Below are positions 20,810-32,755 of a stretch of 64,000 nucleotides of DNA, one piece after another. Under the pieces are notes generated by a model that was not told the DNA's origin, did not search any database, and worked only from the letters and a program-made list of their open reading frames with translations. The DNA comes from Avena insularis. Its lineage: Eukaryota; Streptophyta; Magnoliopsida; Poales; Poaceae. How positions within the stretch are numbered: the stretch's first letter is position 1; the number at the start of each line of letters is the position of its first letter. Location: NCBI GenBank assembly GCA_023614405.1, contig JAJUPC010000037.1, forward strand, positions 992,001 to 1,056,000, read 5' to 3'. A program made the position numbers and the translations under genes.

Positions 20810-22330
20810 TTAGCTTGACCTTGATGGTAAACACTTGGGTTTGAGAAGTGGAACACCCACTCTGAAGTAGTTAGGTTTTAAAGTAATTACACCATCATCA
20901 TCATCATTATACATGGCCTTATTTTTCCTAGGGAAGTGGACTATAAAAGGATCTCTAGATGGTAGTCCTATTCTCACATTCCCTTCATGTAAATTAATCA
21001 AAGATTTAATAGTTCTAAGGAATGGCCTACCTAGAATTATAGATGCTATGGGATCTTCAGGCATGTCCACAATAACAAGATCAATAAGAAAAGGACTACC
21101 ATTAATTTAAACAACTATATTTTCTTTGATCCCAATATGTTGTTTATAAGTTCAATCAGCTAGATGGAGTCTCAATTCAGTAGTAACAAATGGCCACAGG
21201 TTTAATTTATCGAATAAACTTTTGGAAATTGTTGACACGCTCTCACCAAGATCACGAAGTGTGGATATCTCATTGACTCCCAACTTAATTCTAATAGTGG
21301 GGTTAAATATATCATCTAGCTTAGCTGGAAGCTTATTAGCTAGTCTTTTATACTCCATCTCTAAATCACGAACTTTAGATGCTACTTGTTGTACCAATTG
21401 TTGGTACATAGCATCATTACCTTGTTCCTTACCTGGATTCTTCACGGTGATCATCTTCAATAGATCTTCCATGGTATATTCCGGTGTTGACGTGTTGCTA
21501 TAATCTAGCTCTTCAGGTTTTTCTTCATTGGTTACCACCCTCATCATCTTGATGTCTTTTACCGGATTTGGCTCGGGTTTTCCAGCAAACTTTGCTAGTA
21601 TGAGAGCTTGGCTCTCAACTACCTTACCCAGCTGAGCCTCCATGGTCTTTGTCCTTTCCTGTAGAGCTTGCACATCATTTCTAATTGCAACGGCCTAGCT
21701 AGATAATTTTCCTATACTACTTTCATGGTTCTCCATGATTTTAATAAGCATATTATTTTTCTCAATTTGAGCTTGTATAAATGTTCTAACATTTTGCTCA
21801 AATGAGAGATTGCCATGATTTGACCCATTTGTATTAGCATAATTATTATAAGGAGCTCCTGTAGGATTAGCATGATATTTTTGAACATTAGAAGCATAAT
21901 TATTTTTCCATGCAAGATTAAAAGGAGTGCGAGATATAGAATTAACATCACTAACATCGGTAGTGATAACATTAACTTGGGTTTCTTTTTACCCTTTACT
22001 AAGCTAAGCAGCTCGTCTACCTTAGATGTAAGCTCTTCATTATTTGCCCCGGTAATTGAACTTACTCTCTTCGAGGTTCTTTCCACATGGCATTGGGCAT
22101 GGTTGTTTTGCATATCAGCAAGTAACTTCTTTGCAACACTCACTTGCTTTCCCATGATTGTTCTTCATGCTGCAGTATCTAGCATAGACTTAGAAATGGG
22201 GTTAAGACCATTATAAAAAAATGTAATATAAGCCACTCTTCCATCCCATGACTAGGACAGTTCATTACGGATTCTTTCATCCTTTCCCATGCAAGCGCTA
22301 GTGGCTCACGGTCTTCTTGTCTAAAGCTTG
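20810..22330 (-). pseudogene. gag and protease-like fragment of the Athila-type remnant
   Basis: The gag segment reads WDGRVAYITFFYNGLNP and the linker ITGANNEELTSKVDELLSLVKG. A coiled, proline-poor region follows (QERTKTMEAQLGKVVE), then a retropepsin-like segment (LGVNEISTLRDLGESVSTIS) and, after a frame break near 21110, DPIASIILGRPFLRT. In intact proteases LGA(S)DLGAS/VS is usual; here the order is altered. TAG and small indels split it into at least three frames. It ends before an A-rich tract and the CTTCATGGGAGGCAATCC stretch (minus strand, about 20775-20795) that follows gag-protease in this group. Confidence 0.75.
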
Positions 22331-22388
22331 TAATGTTGGATCTTAGCTACATAGTCTCTAGTGACCTCACCAGGATAGCAAAATTGCT

Positions 22389-22406
22389 TCCCCGGCAACA
22401 GCGCCA
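22389..22406 (-). promoter_or_regulatory. Primer binding site of the Athila-type remnant
   Basis: On the minus strand this reads TGGCGCTGTTGCCGGGGA, one base from the Asp-tRNA-type site (TGGCGCCGTTGCCGGGGA) usual in Athila elements. It lies about 10 bases inside the LTR end. Confidence 0.8.
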
Positions 22407-22416
22407 GAAAAAGGTA

Positions 22417-23729
22417 TGATACCTTCGATCCTGATTCACGGACGTAGTATAATATATTTTTCCCTAGAAGACCTAGATTTAATCGAACCTCAGAAAGCAA
22501 TCCTAAAAGGAAATAAAAAGGTCATGTCTACAAGACTCTATTTGTTCGTTTTACCTTAGTTTACCAGACAAATCTAGTTTACTTTATAATGGTTTTGAAT
22601 CAATGAATGGAGATAGGCCAGGGTTGAAGATCCACCTACAGTTACACATCATATGGTATAAAAGATAATAATAATAAGAATAGTCATGTATAATGTTTGA
22701 ACGGAGATAATCTCTTCTGGGCAACACATCCTAATATTCTAGAGCCCCCGTGATGCAGCAGGCATAGCAATAGACTTTTAATCCAACCGAGTGCACACCG
22801 AAGCCACGGGTTAAAAACCATTATTAAGTGTAAAACACAGATCAAAGCTTTAAGTGGTGATGTTGTTGTTGATCCCGAATGTGTCGCTAAGAAAGACCGT
22901 AGTACCCTTTCTGTCACTGAGGTTCCTATGAGATCGCCGCTAGCCAAGTATCTCACCTCAAGCATTTATCAATCTATGGGAACTTGGGTACATACAAGTC
23001 CACAGATCGAGACAAGAGAAAACGAAACAAAAGATACAAATATCAATCTCAAACAAAATACAATCCTCCCATGATCTAGATGCACATAACGCTGCGAGGT
23101 TTCTCCCCAACCCGCATCCTGTGAGGAATACTCACTCATAACAAATAGATCGGAGATAGAAAACATCATACAAATACTTAAGTTGAAATCAAATATTCTT
23201 ACAATGGTCGCCAAATCACAAGGGGAGATCTAAAATACAAAGCAATTGGTATGGCTAGTGGATGGATGGATGGTGGAAGTGATGAACAATGGATGAACAA
23301 TGGTGTGGATCTCCTTTGGTGGTGTTATGATGTAATCTGAGAATGGCGGTCTCTGACCGGCGGCTGGAGCCTCAAAATATATAGGTGTCTTCACAAAAGT
23401 TGTAGGGTTTGACGAGACAAAGTTGTCGCTACCTGGTATGGCAGGGAGGTACGAGAGGGCCTTGCCCATACCAGTGGTCGTTAAGCGTGCTGATGCCCTA
23501 GCATTGCTTCCCTATTAGTTGGCCCTATGGACTTCCTCAAAAACCTTCATTATGACTCCTTATTTCGCATTAAATACCGTTATTTCCTACACCACATAAT
23601 TCGGAGAGAGGTTTTTCATATCTTTGCAATTATTAGTCATTAGTGGCAAGGATTGAGAGTTTCTTGGCAATTGCTTGACCAAAAACAATGTTTAAACATA
23701 GTGGAAGATGGCAAATATTGGAGCCATCA
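22417..23729 (-). repeat. 5' LTR of the Athila-type remnant
   Basis: 1313 bp. On the + strand it begins TGATACC and ends GCCATCA, giving inverted TGAT/ATCA termini like the other two Athila-type LTRs in the window. The right flank is the telomere-like minisatellite. With no second LTR the boundary rests on termini and primer-site position only. No gene inside. Confidence 0.7.
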
Positions 23730-24126
23730 AACGCCATTCTATTCAATGAATATAAGGATAAATCTTCAGCATTATTGAAAATTCGCTAAACCCTAAACCC
23801 TATACAACCATAAAACCTAAACCCTAAAACCCTAAAACCACAAATCCTCAACCCATATACCCTAACCAAGTAGGTATCATGCACTTATAGATCAAAATTT
23901 GAGATACTTTCATTAAATCCGGTAACGCCATTCTGTTCGACAAACATAAGCATAAATATTCGAGCATTATTGAAAATTTTCTAAACCTAAACCCTAAACA
24001 ACCCATAAAACCTAAACCGTAAAACCCTAAATCCTCAACCCATAAACCCTAAACCAAGCAGGTCCCATGCACTTATAGATCAAAATTTGAGGTACTTTCA
24101 TTAAATTGCGGTAACGCAATTCTATT
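23730..24126. repeat. Telomere-like minisatellite, units A-C (left part)
   Basis: Units start near 23731, 23925 and 24114 (spacings 194 and 189) with a[ca]gccattctattc. Each unit has a CCCTAAA/CCTAAAACC-rich core followed by a conserved non-telomeric block (gcacttatagatcaaaatttgagatactttcatt). The third unit is interrupted by the retrotransposon at 24127 and resumes at 37670. Confidence 0.85.
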
Positions 24127-27100
24127 TGTCAAGACCCGGATTTTTAATCCTAGATGCCTATTATGCCATACATCGCAATCCCAGGATTACCATTTTTGCG
24201 AGACATAACAGATTGGATATCACAGTACATCATTCATTACAAACCATAATAAGGTCTTACACAATTAGGGATCTCATGATCCAGTCTTAGTACAATCAAG
24301 TAGCGGAATAAATAGCATAGCGGTGGGGTCCATCTTTAGAGTCATAGGCAACGCGGACGATGGGAGATAGTCCTAGTTATCATAGCCATCCTGATGTCTA
24401 TCATCTTGGTAATCTCCTTCATAGTCTGGCCATAGGAATAGCCAGGGACAAAAGCCATGAGTACTCTTTAAGTACTCGCAAACTATCACTAACAAGTAAG
24501 ATAGTTCTAGTATGAATGCTAACTCTAAGTTTATTTGTAAAGTTCAGTGTGAAACCTAAGCTGTGTTCAGAAACAAAGAAAGATAAAAGAAGTTTGAAAA
24601 CACTTATGTGGGAACTTAGTTATCATAGTCACAACTCTGGTGTGGTCAAGTCATGTCACAATTCATTTCATAAGTTGTTTTGAAAACATCTGACCACGGA
24701 ACAGTATGGCCACTCCAACTGTCCATAACCGTGGACGTGGCTATTCGAATAGTTTGACACTCTATAGAGGTGGTACACTTTCACCACAAGATTCGATACA
24801 TCTGTCAACGATAACCCTGTATCATCATACTTAGTATGCAGATAATCAAACATAACCTTTCCTTTACACACCCTAGTATAAGCACCTCTCCTATGAGCAT
24901 GGTCTCGATTATCTGCATACTAAAAGCTCTCCCACGAGGGAACTAATACTAATGCATATAAACTTCTGGCTAATCCTTACCCAATTCAGGTATTGTGGTT
25001 GTACGGTAAAATTGGAATGGTATCGCATCCGAACCCAACCATAAGTTTTATAAAAGGGCTAAGGCTCGTGCCTCAACATTTTCATCATCATAAACCATTG
25101 GTGTTTCTCAACACATGTCAAAACATCTCAACAGAATGACTCATCATTCCAAGGTTTTCACAAGTCATTTTCACCAAGTATTCCCATCTAAAGTAAATCA
25201 AGTTTTGAGTTTTGTTCCAACTACTAAGTTAAGAGTGTTCACTAAGGTGGGGTGCTAATCTCAATCTCATGCCATAGAATGACATCTAAGTCTAACTAGA
25301 TAGGTCAAGTTTTATACTCTTTATGCTACCTTTAAACAAGTAAAGGACTTTGGTAAAGTAAAGAAGGTAAAGCTTGTAATTAAAACTTGGAGTAGGTATA
25401 AGTCAAAATGGTATAACCAAAGCATGCCTAATGCCTTTGCTTAGGTTATCTAGCTTAATTCTAGCTTTCTAATAATAGCTTGCTCAGTTTACTTGAAGTG
25501 CTAGGCTTGCATTGCTAATGATGACTTGCCTTGGTTGGTGTAGTGGTTGAAGTTTTCTTCCTCCTCCTCTTGGTAGAACACCTCCTCCTCGTAGACTTGG
25601 TCGGCACTATCGTCTATAAATACATTCGGAATACACAATCACCAAACAATACTTAACTAGTCTACTTAGCACACTAAGGCACATATTTGATGATCTATTA
25701 TCATCACAAGCATCACAAGGTTTAATGAACTAGTTTCATTCTTTTTATTTGAGAAAAGTAATTTCTACTCATTGAAATTAACTAAAATTTAATATTCTCC
25801 AATTAAAATATGGGATCATGTGGACACATGTCATCACCACATATTCTAACACATGGGAATGTGATTTAAAGGTTGGATCCCATTTTAATAAGTTTAAGTT
25901 TAATAATTAATGATTTAAAGTGACTAGAAATTCCTATATAGCATTATTTTCGTACTAGTCCAAATTCACTGCATGCAAACCTTAATATTATTACATATTC
26001 AGATAGGTATGGTTAAATGTGATTTTTGAGAGTTGTAATCAACTCAAAAGCTATTATGGTTGATTTTGTAAAAATGTTTGAATATGCAAAAGCTTCTGTT
26101 TTGTTATTTTAACTAGGAGAGATAGCTAACTCTAAACGATTTAAATCCAATGGGCTTGGATAGAGATTTTCAGTGCTTTCCAACAAAATTGGAATCACTC
26201 AATTTGGTTTAGTAAATCTTCCTGAAATGATTTTTAAACTAAGGGACAAAATTGATTTAAGCCTAAAATAGAAAAAATCCTAATTTGAATTACTGGGTCA
26301 GCGCGGGAAACTAATTGGGCCGGCCTAGTGGCACTCCGCGACGGAGAGGGCGACTGACGGGCTGGTCTCGCATGTCAGCGAAACTTAAAACCCGAAGCGG
26401 TACGGGGAAATCTGGGCGCTAGGATTAGAACAAGGATCAACGGTCCACGGTCGTCATCGAAGACAGACTCGTCGCCGGCGAGACTAAACCCTAGAGCAGT
26501 CGGTCGGGGTCTACTGGGGATGTACTAGGGCTCCAGCTAATGCGGCGAGGCGGGTAAACGAACTGGTGGACGATGGCGGACTCAGGCGAGGTCGCGACAG
26601 GGGCTGAGGTGGACGAAATTGATGGGGACTTCTCCTCTGCAGCGGCTGCCTCCGGTGGAATTCCAGCGATCGGCTGCTCGAGCGGCTCCGACGAGAGAGG
26701 GGGAACGATCAGTGGAGATAGGGGAGTGAGATGGTGTGTAGAATGAGGCTGGGGATGGCCTCCTTATAGAGGTTCGACGAGTGGACCGACGGGTCTGGGC
26801 TAGCGTCTCCGGCGAGGGCGGTACAGAGGGCTACCAGCGTGGGCGAGGTAGGCAGACGGTGGGAGGTCTGCTGGTGGTCCTCTACGGTGTAATGGCCATG
26901 CTAGGGGCGGTGGCATTTGGTCAGGGGCTTCCCGCGCTCTGGGAGACAGAGGCGGTGCTCGACGGTGATCATAGCGACTATGGGTCGCGCGGCGGTGCAC
27001 GGCCATGTCTGGCGGGGTGTGGGTGTCGAGGCAGAGCGGCGTGCGTGATTTGGTGTCGAGGCATGGTCGGTGGAGTGCTGGCGGCGATCGCGCTCTCGCA

Positions 27101-27958
27101 CGCTCTGGCTGCATGCAGAGAGAAAGGGCGGCGCGTCTCTGAGGTGGTCCAGTGGCTAGCAGGGCCGTGGGCTGGACCGTGGGCGGCAGTGAGATCACGC
27201 CTCACTCCCTGGAGTAGCGGAGAGGGGCTGGTGCTCGCCTATGGCTGGTGCACGTTTGGCCGGCGAGCATGGCATGAGGGTGGCGGTGCACTAGCGCCAG
27301 GGGCTAGGGCATGGGGTGGTTTTGGTCTGGTTGGGCCTGGGGGAGAAAATGATTTTGTTAACAAGGTGTTCGATCAAATGGCCGCATGAAGAAAATATTT
27401 GAATTTTTGGAAGCTTTTTGGTGGAGTGATTCATCTTATGCTTAAGCATCTAGGTTTGCTTGGTATTTTGAAATGGAGTTCATTTGAGTGGTTTTTGAGA
27501 AAGTGGTATCTAGACATATGAACTAGATTCAATTTTCAAATGTCATTTAAATTTAGAATTTGAATGTTTTCTGGGTGACACAAAGTAGGCCTTGGCACAT
27601 CGCTACTTGTACTAGCAAGGGGTGCAAAGAACCACAATTATTTCTGTTTGAAATTGAGTGCTAGAAATAGCCAGAGTGGGCTATGTGATTAAAATGGCAA
27701 AAGTGACCATTTGCTTATTTAATTCTTTTTGATTTATTTTTCTTTGGGATTTGCTTGGGGATGATCTAGATGATATGTAATTCACCTCAGAGTCATTTTA
27801 CAATCAATAGATCACTCAATCATGGCAATTCAAAACAACTCTTATTAAATGCACACAGATATGAATGCTTAAAGATTTTTAAATGGAAAAGTTTTTGTGA
27901 ACGCTAAATTGGGTAGATTTGATCTTGATCACTTGGATTAAAGTTTTGGGATGTTACA
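24127..27958 (-). repeat. 3' LTR of the Tekay-type chromovirus
   Basis: 3832 bp. The + strand begins TGTCAAGACCCGG and ends GATGTTACA. It differs from its partner by a deletion with filler near 24907 and by several indels. The TATA-like box on the minus strand is at 26763-26770. The LTR-conserved short frame is at 24668-24853 (minus). A GC-rich island spans about 26300-27350. No other gene. Confidence 0.95.
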
Positions 27959-27960
27959 AA

Positions 27961-27972
27961 CCTTCCCCCCTT
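27961..27972 (-). promoter_or_regulatory. Polypurine tract of the Tekay-type chromovirus
   Basis: On the minus strand AAGGGGGGAAGG lies two bases before the 3' LTR. It primes plus-strand DNA synthesis. Confidence 0.85.
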
Positions 27973-28052
27973 AAACAAAATCTTGTCCCGAGATTTAAGA
28001 AAGAAAACTAGGAACTAAAGAGATCTAGGAAATTAGTCCTAATGTAATCTCC

Positions 28053-29675
28053 TCACCCCCAACTGGCTTCTTCTTCGTTATGGTTGCTCCATTGAATCTT
28101 GAGAAATTTGATACTCCTGGTCCTGGTGGTTCTGTAGGCTTCCTCCCAGATACGGATGGGCACTTCACGATACGTCAGATCCTTGTTGATATCAATAGCT
28201 CGGTGATCGATATTCTTGAAAACTTCGGTCTTCTCCGGCACTTCTAAGCATTTGCGAAGTAACGAGATATGGAAAACATTGTGGATGGCTGACATCTCCT
28301 GTGGCAGTTCCAGTTGATACGATACTTCTCCTCAATGGTTCAGAATCTTGAAGGGTCCGATATATCTGGGGGCTAACTTTCCTTTCAGACTAAAACGTTG
28401 TGTTCCATTCAATGGCGAAACCTTGAGATATACAAAATCTTCGACATTGAAAGTCAGGTCTCTCCTTCTCTTGCCAGCATAACTCTTCTGTCTGGATTGG
28501 GCTATCTTGAGGTGCTCACGGACTTTTTGAACCTTCTCTTCGGCTTCTCAGATAATGTTGGGTCCAAAAATCTAACTCTCTCCTACTTGCGACCAATTCA
28601 AAGGGGTACGACATTTTCTTCCGTATAGGAACTCAAATGGTGCCATTTGCAAACTGGCTTGATAACTGTTGTTATATGAGAGTTCTGCGAATGGCAGGCA
28701 ATCTTCCCATTTTGATCCATATTCTAACACACAAGCTCTCAACATATCTTCTAAGATTTGGTTGACTCTCTCAGTCTGTCCATCGGTTTGCGGGTGATAA
28801 GCTGTGCTGAAATTCAACTTGGTTCCTAATCCTTCTTGGACTTTCTGCCAAAATCTCGAGGTAAATTGGGTTCCTCGATCTGATACGATGGTCTTGGGGG
28901 TTCCATGCAGACTGACAATTCTGGCAATGTACAACTCTGCTAACTTTGAACTCTGGTAGGTTGTCTTGATAGGTAAAAAGTGAGCTACTTTGGACAGTCT
29001 ATCAACGATGACCCAGATTGAGTCATTTCCCCTACTAGAAGTAGGCAAACCGGTGATAAAGTCCATTCCGACAGAATCCCATTTCCATTCCGGAATCTGC
29101 AATGGTTGCAACAGTCCTGCGGGTCTCTAATGTTCTGCTTTAACTCTTTGACAGATATCACACTTGGCGATGTAGCTTCCAATTTCTCTCTTCATCTTAT
29201 GCCAACAAAATTGCTCTTTCAAATCTTGATACATCTTCGTTCCTCCGGGGTGGATAGAATAAAGAGTATCATGAGCTTCTTGCATGATAACTTGCTTCAA
29301 CTCCGAATCTGCTGGCACACAGATACGGCCTTTGTACCACAGAACTCCTTCTTCGTCTTCTGTGAATCCAGGTACCTTTCCTATACCAATACGACGTTTG
29401 ATTCTATCGATACTTTCATTTACCTTCTGGGCCTCCTTGATTTGGCTAATCAAAGTGGGTTGAAGTTTAATGCTAGCTAAAAATCCTTTGCTAACTTGCT
29501 CAGTCCCGAACTGCTCCAACTCCTCATACAAACTGGGTTGCTTCTCCTTGATCATGGTGTTTAGCCTACACGGCAATCTGCTAAGAGCATCCGCTACCAC
29601 ATTGGCTTTGCCGGGGTGATAGTGAATGTCAAGGTCATAATCCTTGATTAACTCTATCCATCTCCTTTGCCTCAT
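28053..29675 (-). pseudogene. Integrase with C-terminal chromodomain (Tekay-type)
   Basis: The zinc-binding region is seen as SIHPGGTKMYQDLKEQF...AKCDICQRVKAEH. In the core, counted from the codon at 29111, D17 (MDFITGLP), D78 (SDRGTQF) and E114 (GQTERVNQ) keep the D-D-35-E spacing, so the active site is intact. The C-terminal module (RIWEEAYR...SIKFLKIQWSNHNEEEASW) is a chromodomain, which in this group directs insertion to heterochromatin. All pieces share one frame, interrupted only by stops at 29127-29129 (TAG), 28572-28574 (TAG), 28548-28550 (TGA) and 28332-28334 (TGA), each explainable by a C-to-T or G-to-A change. Confidence 0.9.
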
Positions 29676-29687
29676 ATTCAGCTCCTT

Positions 29688-30785
29688 CTAAGTGAAAATA
29701 TACTTCAATCTTTTGTGATCTGAGTAAATCTCACAGCGATTACCCATAAGATAATGACGCCATGTCTTCAGTGCCAAAACTACAGCTGCTAACTCAAGAT
29801 CATGAGTAGGGTAGTTCTGCTCATGCTGCTTTAATTGTCGAGACAGATATGCGATGACTTTGCCTTCTTGCATCAATACACATCCGAGACCAATCTTGGA
29901 TGCATCACAATACACATCAAATGGCTTCTTGATATCTGGCATGATCAATATTGGGGCCGAAATCAATCTCTTCTTCAGCTCTTGGAAACTTGCTTGACAT
30001 TTGTCTGTTCATTCAAACTTCTTGTCCTTCTTTAACAATTGGGTCATGGGTCTGGCGATGCTTGAGAATCCTTCTACGAACTTGTGGTAATATCCCGCTA
30101 ATCCGAGAAATGCACGAACTTGGGTTTGAGTGGTTGGGGCATCCCATTCTTCGACATCTTTGATCTTGGAGGGATCAATAGCGACTCCTCCGGCCGACAC
30201 AATATGTCCTAGGAATCCTACTTCTTTCAGCCAAAACTCACATTTGCTGAACTTGGCATACAACAGATGCTCTCTAAGGGTTTCAAGGATGATTCTCAGA
30301 TGTCGCTCATGCTCTTCTTCTAACTTGGAGTAGATAAGGATATCGTCGATAAACACAACGACAAAATTTTCTAGAAAATTCATAAAGATCTTATTCATGA
30401 GATTCATGAAATAAGCAGGGGCATTGGTTAATCCAAAAGACATAACCGTATACTCGTATAAACCATAGCGAGTAGTAAAGGCGGTCTTCGGAATATCCGT
30501 TGCACGAATCTTAAGTTGGTGATAACCAGTCCTAAGATCAATCTTAGAGAACACATTTGCTCCAGTCAACTGATCAAATAGATCCTCTATCTTTGGCAAA
30601 GGGTACTTGTTTTTGATGATGACGTCATTCAGCTTCCGGTAATATGTGCACAAACGGTTGCCTCCATCTTTCTTGTCGACGAATAACACTGGCGATCTCC
30701 ATGGCGATGCGCTTGGCTGAATCAAGCCTATTACCAACGTAGCATCCAGTTGCTTCTTCAATTCCACTAACTCTAAGGGGGTCAT
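29688..30785 (-). pseudogene. Reverse transcriptase and RNase H (Tekay-type)
   Basis: RT motifs: [14 protein letters not shown] (D83), [13 protein letters not shown] and the catalytic FIDD (145-148), counted from 30785. The motif normally read LCVDYRKLN is LCTYYRKLN. RNase H follows with [19 protein letters not shown] and YSDHKRLKY, keeping its acidic residues. TGA at 30009-30011 stands where tryptophan is normal (FE[W]TDKC) and TAG at 29688-29690 where glutamine is normal (FT[Q]KEL). There is no frameshift between gag and the chromodomain. Confidence 0.92.
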
Positions 30786-30797
30786 GCTATAGGGTCT

Positions 30798-32455
30798 CTA
30801 GGCTATGGGTCCGGTTCCGGGGATTAATTCAATAATGAACTCAATATCCCTATCCGGGGGCATACCAGAAAATTCACCTGGGAATACGTCGGGGTATCCA
30901 TAGACTACTCTGACTTGGTCAATGGTGGGCACGGCTAGACTCTTATTACACTTGAATTGACGGGGCAAGGTTTCAGATATATGCTCTACTGAGACTCCAG
31001 CGCTACTGGTCATGGTGATGGCTTTCCTGGCACAGTCTATCAATACTTTATGCTTTGACATCCAATCCATTCCTAGTACTACTTCCAAACCTTTGGTTCC
31101 AAGTACTATTAGATTGGCAAAGAAATATATCCCATGTATTCTGATAGGCATAGCTTTGCAAATTTTTCTAGCTTTTGTAGTTGAACCGGGGATTTGAACT
31201 ATCATGACATGCTTCAAGTTGGTTGGGTGAATCTTACTAGTGCATGCAAATTCTTTGGTGACAAATGAGTGCGATGCTCCAGAATTAAACAACACTCTTG
31301 CTAAAACTGAGTAAACAGAAAACATACCCAGCACTACATCTGGCGCTTCTTGGGTTTCTTCGGCGTTCATGTAGAAGAGACGACCGTTGCCGTTGTGAGG
31401 GTTCCCTGGGGCGAATCTTCTTCCTGGTTGAACATGACGCTGTTGTTGAGCTGGGGCATTCACATTGGCAGTGGTGGCAATCTTCTTCGGGCACTCATTA
31501 GAATAGTGACGCTTCACTCCACACTCGAAACAAGTGATTTGAGACTTGTCTTTCGCTGCCACGGGCACAACATTGCTTCCAGTTCTGGGTGCAGTGTTGT
31601 TGTTGTTGTTTCTCTTGGGAGGTGCACGGTTGAAATTTCTGGTGTTGTCGGGGTGATTGTTGTTTCCTCCGGACTTCACATTTCCTCCGCTACGATTGGG
31701 GTAGCTTGGGCGAGACATTGGGGGTCGGTTGTTCCTCGGTGCATATCCCGCTGAAGGGTTTGGACAGTACTTCTAGTGACTGTTGGATCCATCTTGGTGC
31801 ATCATACGATGTTTGCGGTTGTCGTTTGCTTGGTTAAGCTTCCCTTCCATCTGAATGGTAGAGTCGACTAGCTCTTCGAGATCCTGGAAACGAATGTTGA
31901 CGAGGACAGTCTGCATCTCATCATGCAGTCCGTTCAAGAATCTCTCCTTCTTCTTGGCTTCCGTGTTGATCTTATCAGGTGCATACCTGGCTAAGGACAA
32001 GAATCTGTCACGGTACTCCACTATAGTCATTCTTCCTTGCTTCAACTCTCTGGATTCATCCCTCATTCGGGTGACTAGACCCTGCGGAACGTGGGTGCGG
32101 CTGAACTTGATTTTGAAGGCTTCCCATGTCATCACTTGACCATGGTTCATTGTGCGGGTGTTGTTCCACCATGCTCTTGCATCTCCTGCCAAATAGTGGG
32201 TGGCAAAAAGAACCTTCGTGTTCGCATCCAATCCTGCTACTTCTAAGTTGTTCTCCATTGTCTGCAACTAGTCATCAGCATCCAGTGGGTTCTCTGAAGT
32301 GCTCAAGATTGGGGGATTTGTATTCTAAAAGTTTTTGAGTTTGGATCCATGATGATCTTGATTTCCATGGTTCTAGTTATTGTGAGCCATCTGGGTGATT
32401 TGCTGCAGTGTGGCTAGATTAGCTTGGCGCTCTGCCCTGCTTGCTTCCCGTCTGC
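30798..32455 (-). pseudogene. gag and aspartic protease (Tekay-type), protease Asp changed to Asn
   Basis: The gag domain holds HYLAGDARAWWNNTRT and FLNGLHDEMQTVLVN. The zinc knuckle is C63-X2-C66-X4-H71-X4-C76 (CFECGVKRHYSNEC, with Arg where Gly is usual before His). The protease motif is LFNSGASHSF: residue 145, codon 31284-31286 (AAT on the minus strand), replaces the catalytic aspartate of D-S-G. Stops at 32373, 32325, 32268, 31773 and 30798 are all TAG. A one-base frame change sits near 32458 at the gag start; below it the frame is continuous to 28053. Confidence 0.9.
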
Positions 32456-32755
32456 AATGAGAGTCTGCAGAATCTGCAGCATTGGGTCTTGCGATGAGCT
32501 GCTCCCTCCTTGGTTTCCACGAGTCACCTAAAGATTGAGGTAGATAAAGGGTAAGAGGGAAAGTTCTAAGGTTTATGGTTTTGATTTCAAAGCTAAAACT
32601 TTCAGTTTGACTGAGGTTTTTGCAACTAACTTCTTTTCATTCATTCAAGCAAGGCACACTATACAAACACACACACACCACAACATCAAAGGAAAACAGA
32701 TGGTTTTAAGAACCATTCTGTAAGCTACGATACAATGGGACCGATACTCCACATG

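Larger units (their letters stand above)
20676..23729 (-). mobile_element. Athila-type gypsy remnant (5' LTR, partial gag-protease)
   Basis: The 5' LTR lies at the high-coordinate end, then a tRNA-Asp-like primer site, then gag and protease on the minus strand. The element is cut off at the CACTA terminus (20675), so RT, integrase and the 3' LTR are absent. The 5' part of gag is also missing: the leader runs into the middle of gag (ALAWERMKESVMNC) near 22290-22330. Confidence 0.82.

Noticed and set aside
23788..24060. True telomere or ancient chromosome fusion point
   Set aside because: The CCCTAAA motifs are irregular and locked within ~190 bp units that carry unique sequence, so a compound minisatellite explains them better.
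26781..27389. Long + strand reading frame (about 200 codons) in the GC-rich part of the 3' LTR, with a similar one at 36452-37000
   Set aside because: It lies antisense in LTR U3, has a Gly/Arg/Trp-rich composition typical of GC-rich random frames, and the two copies differ by frameshifts.
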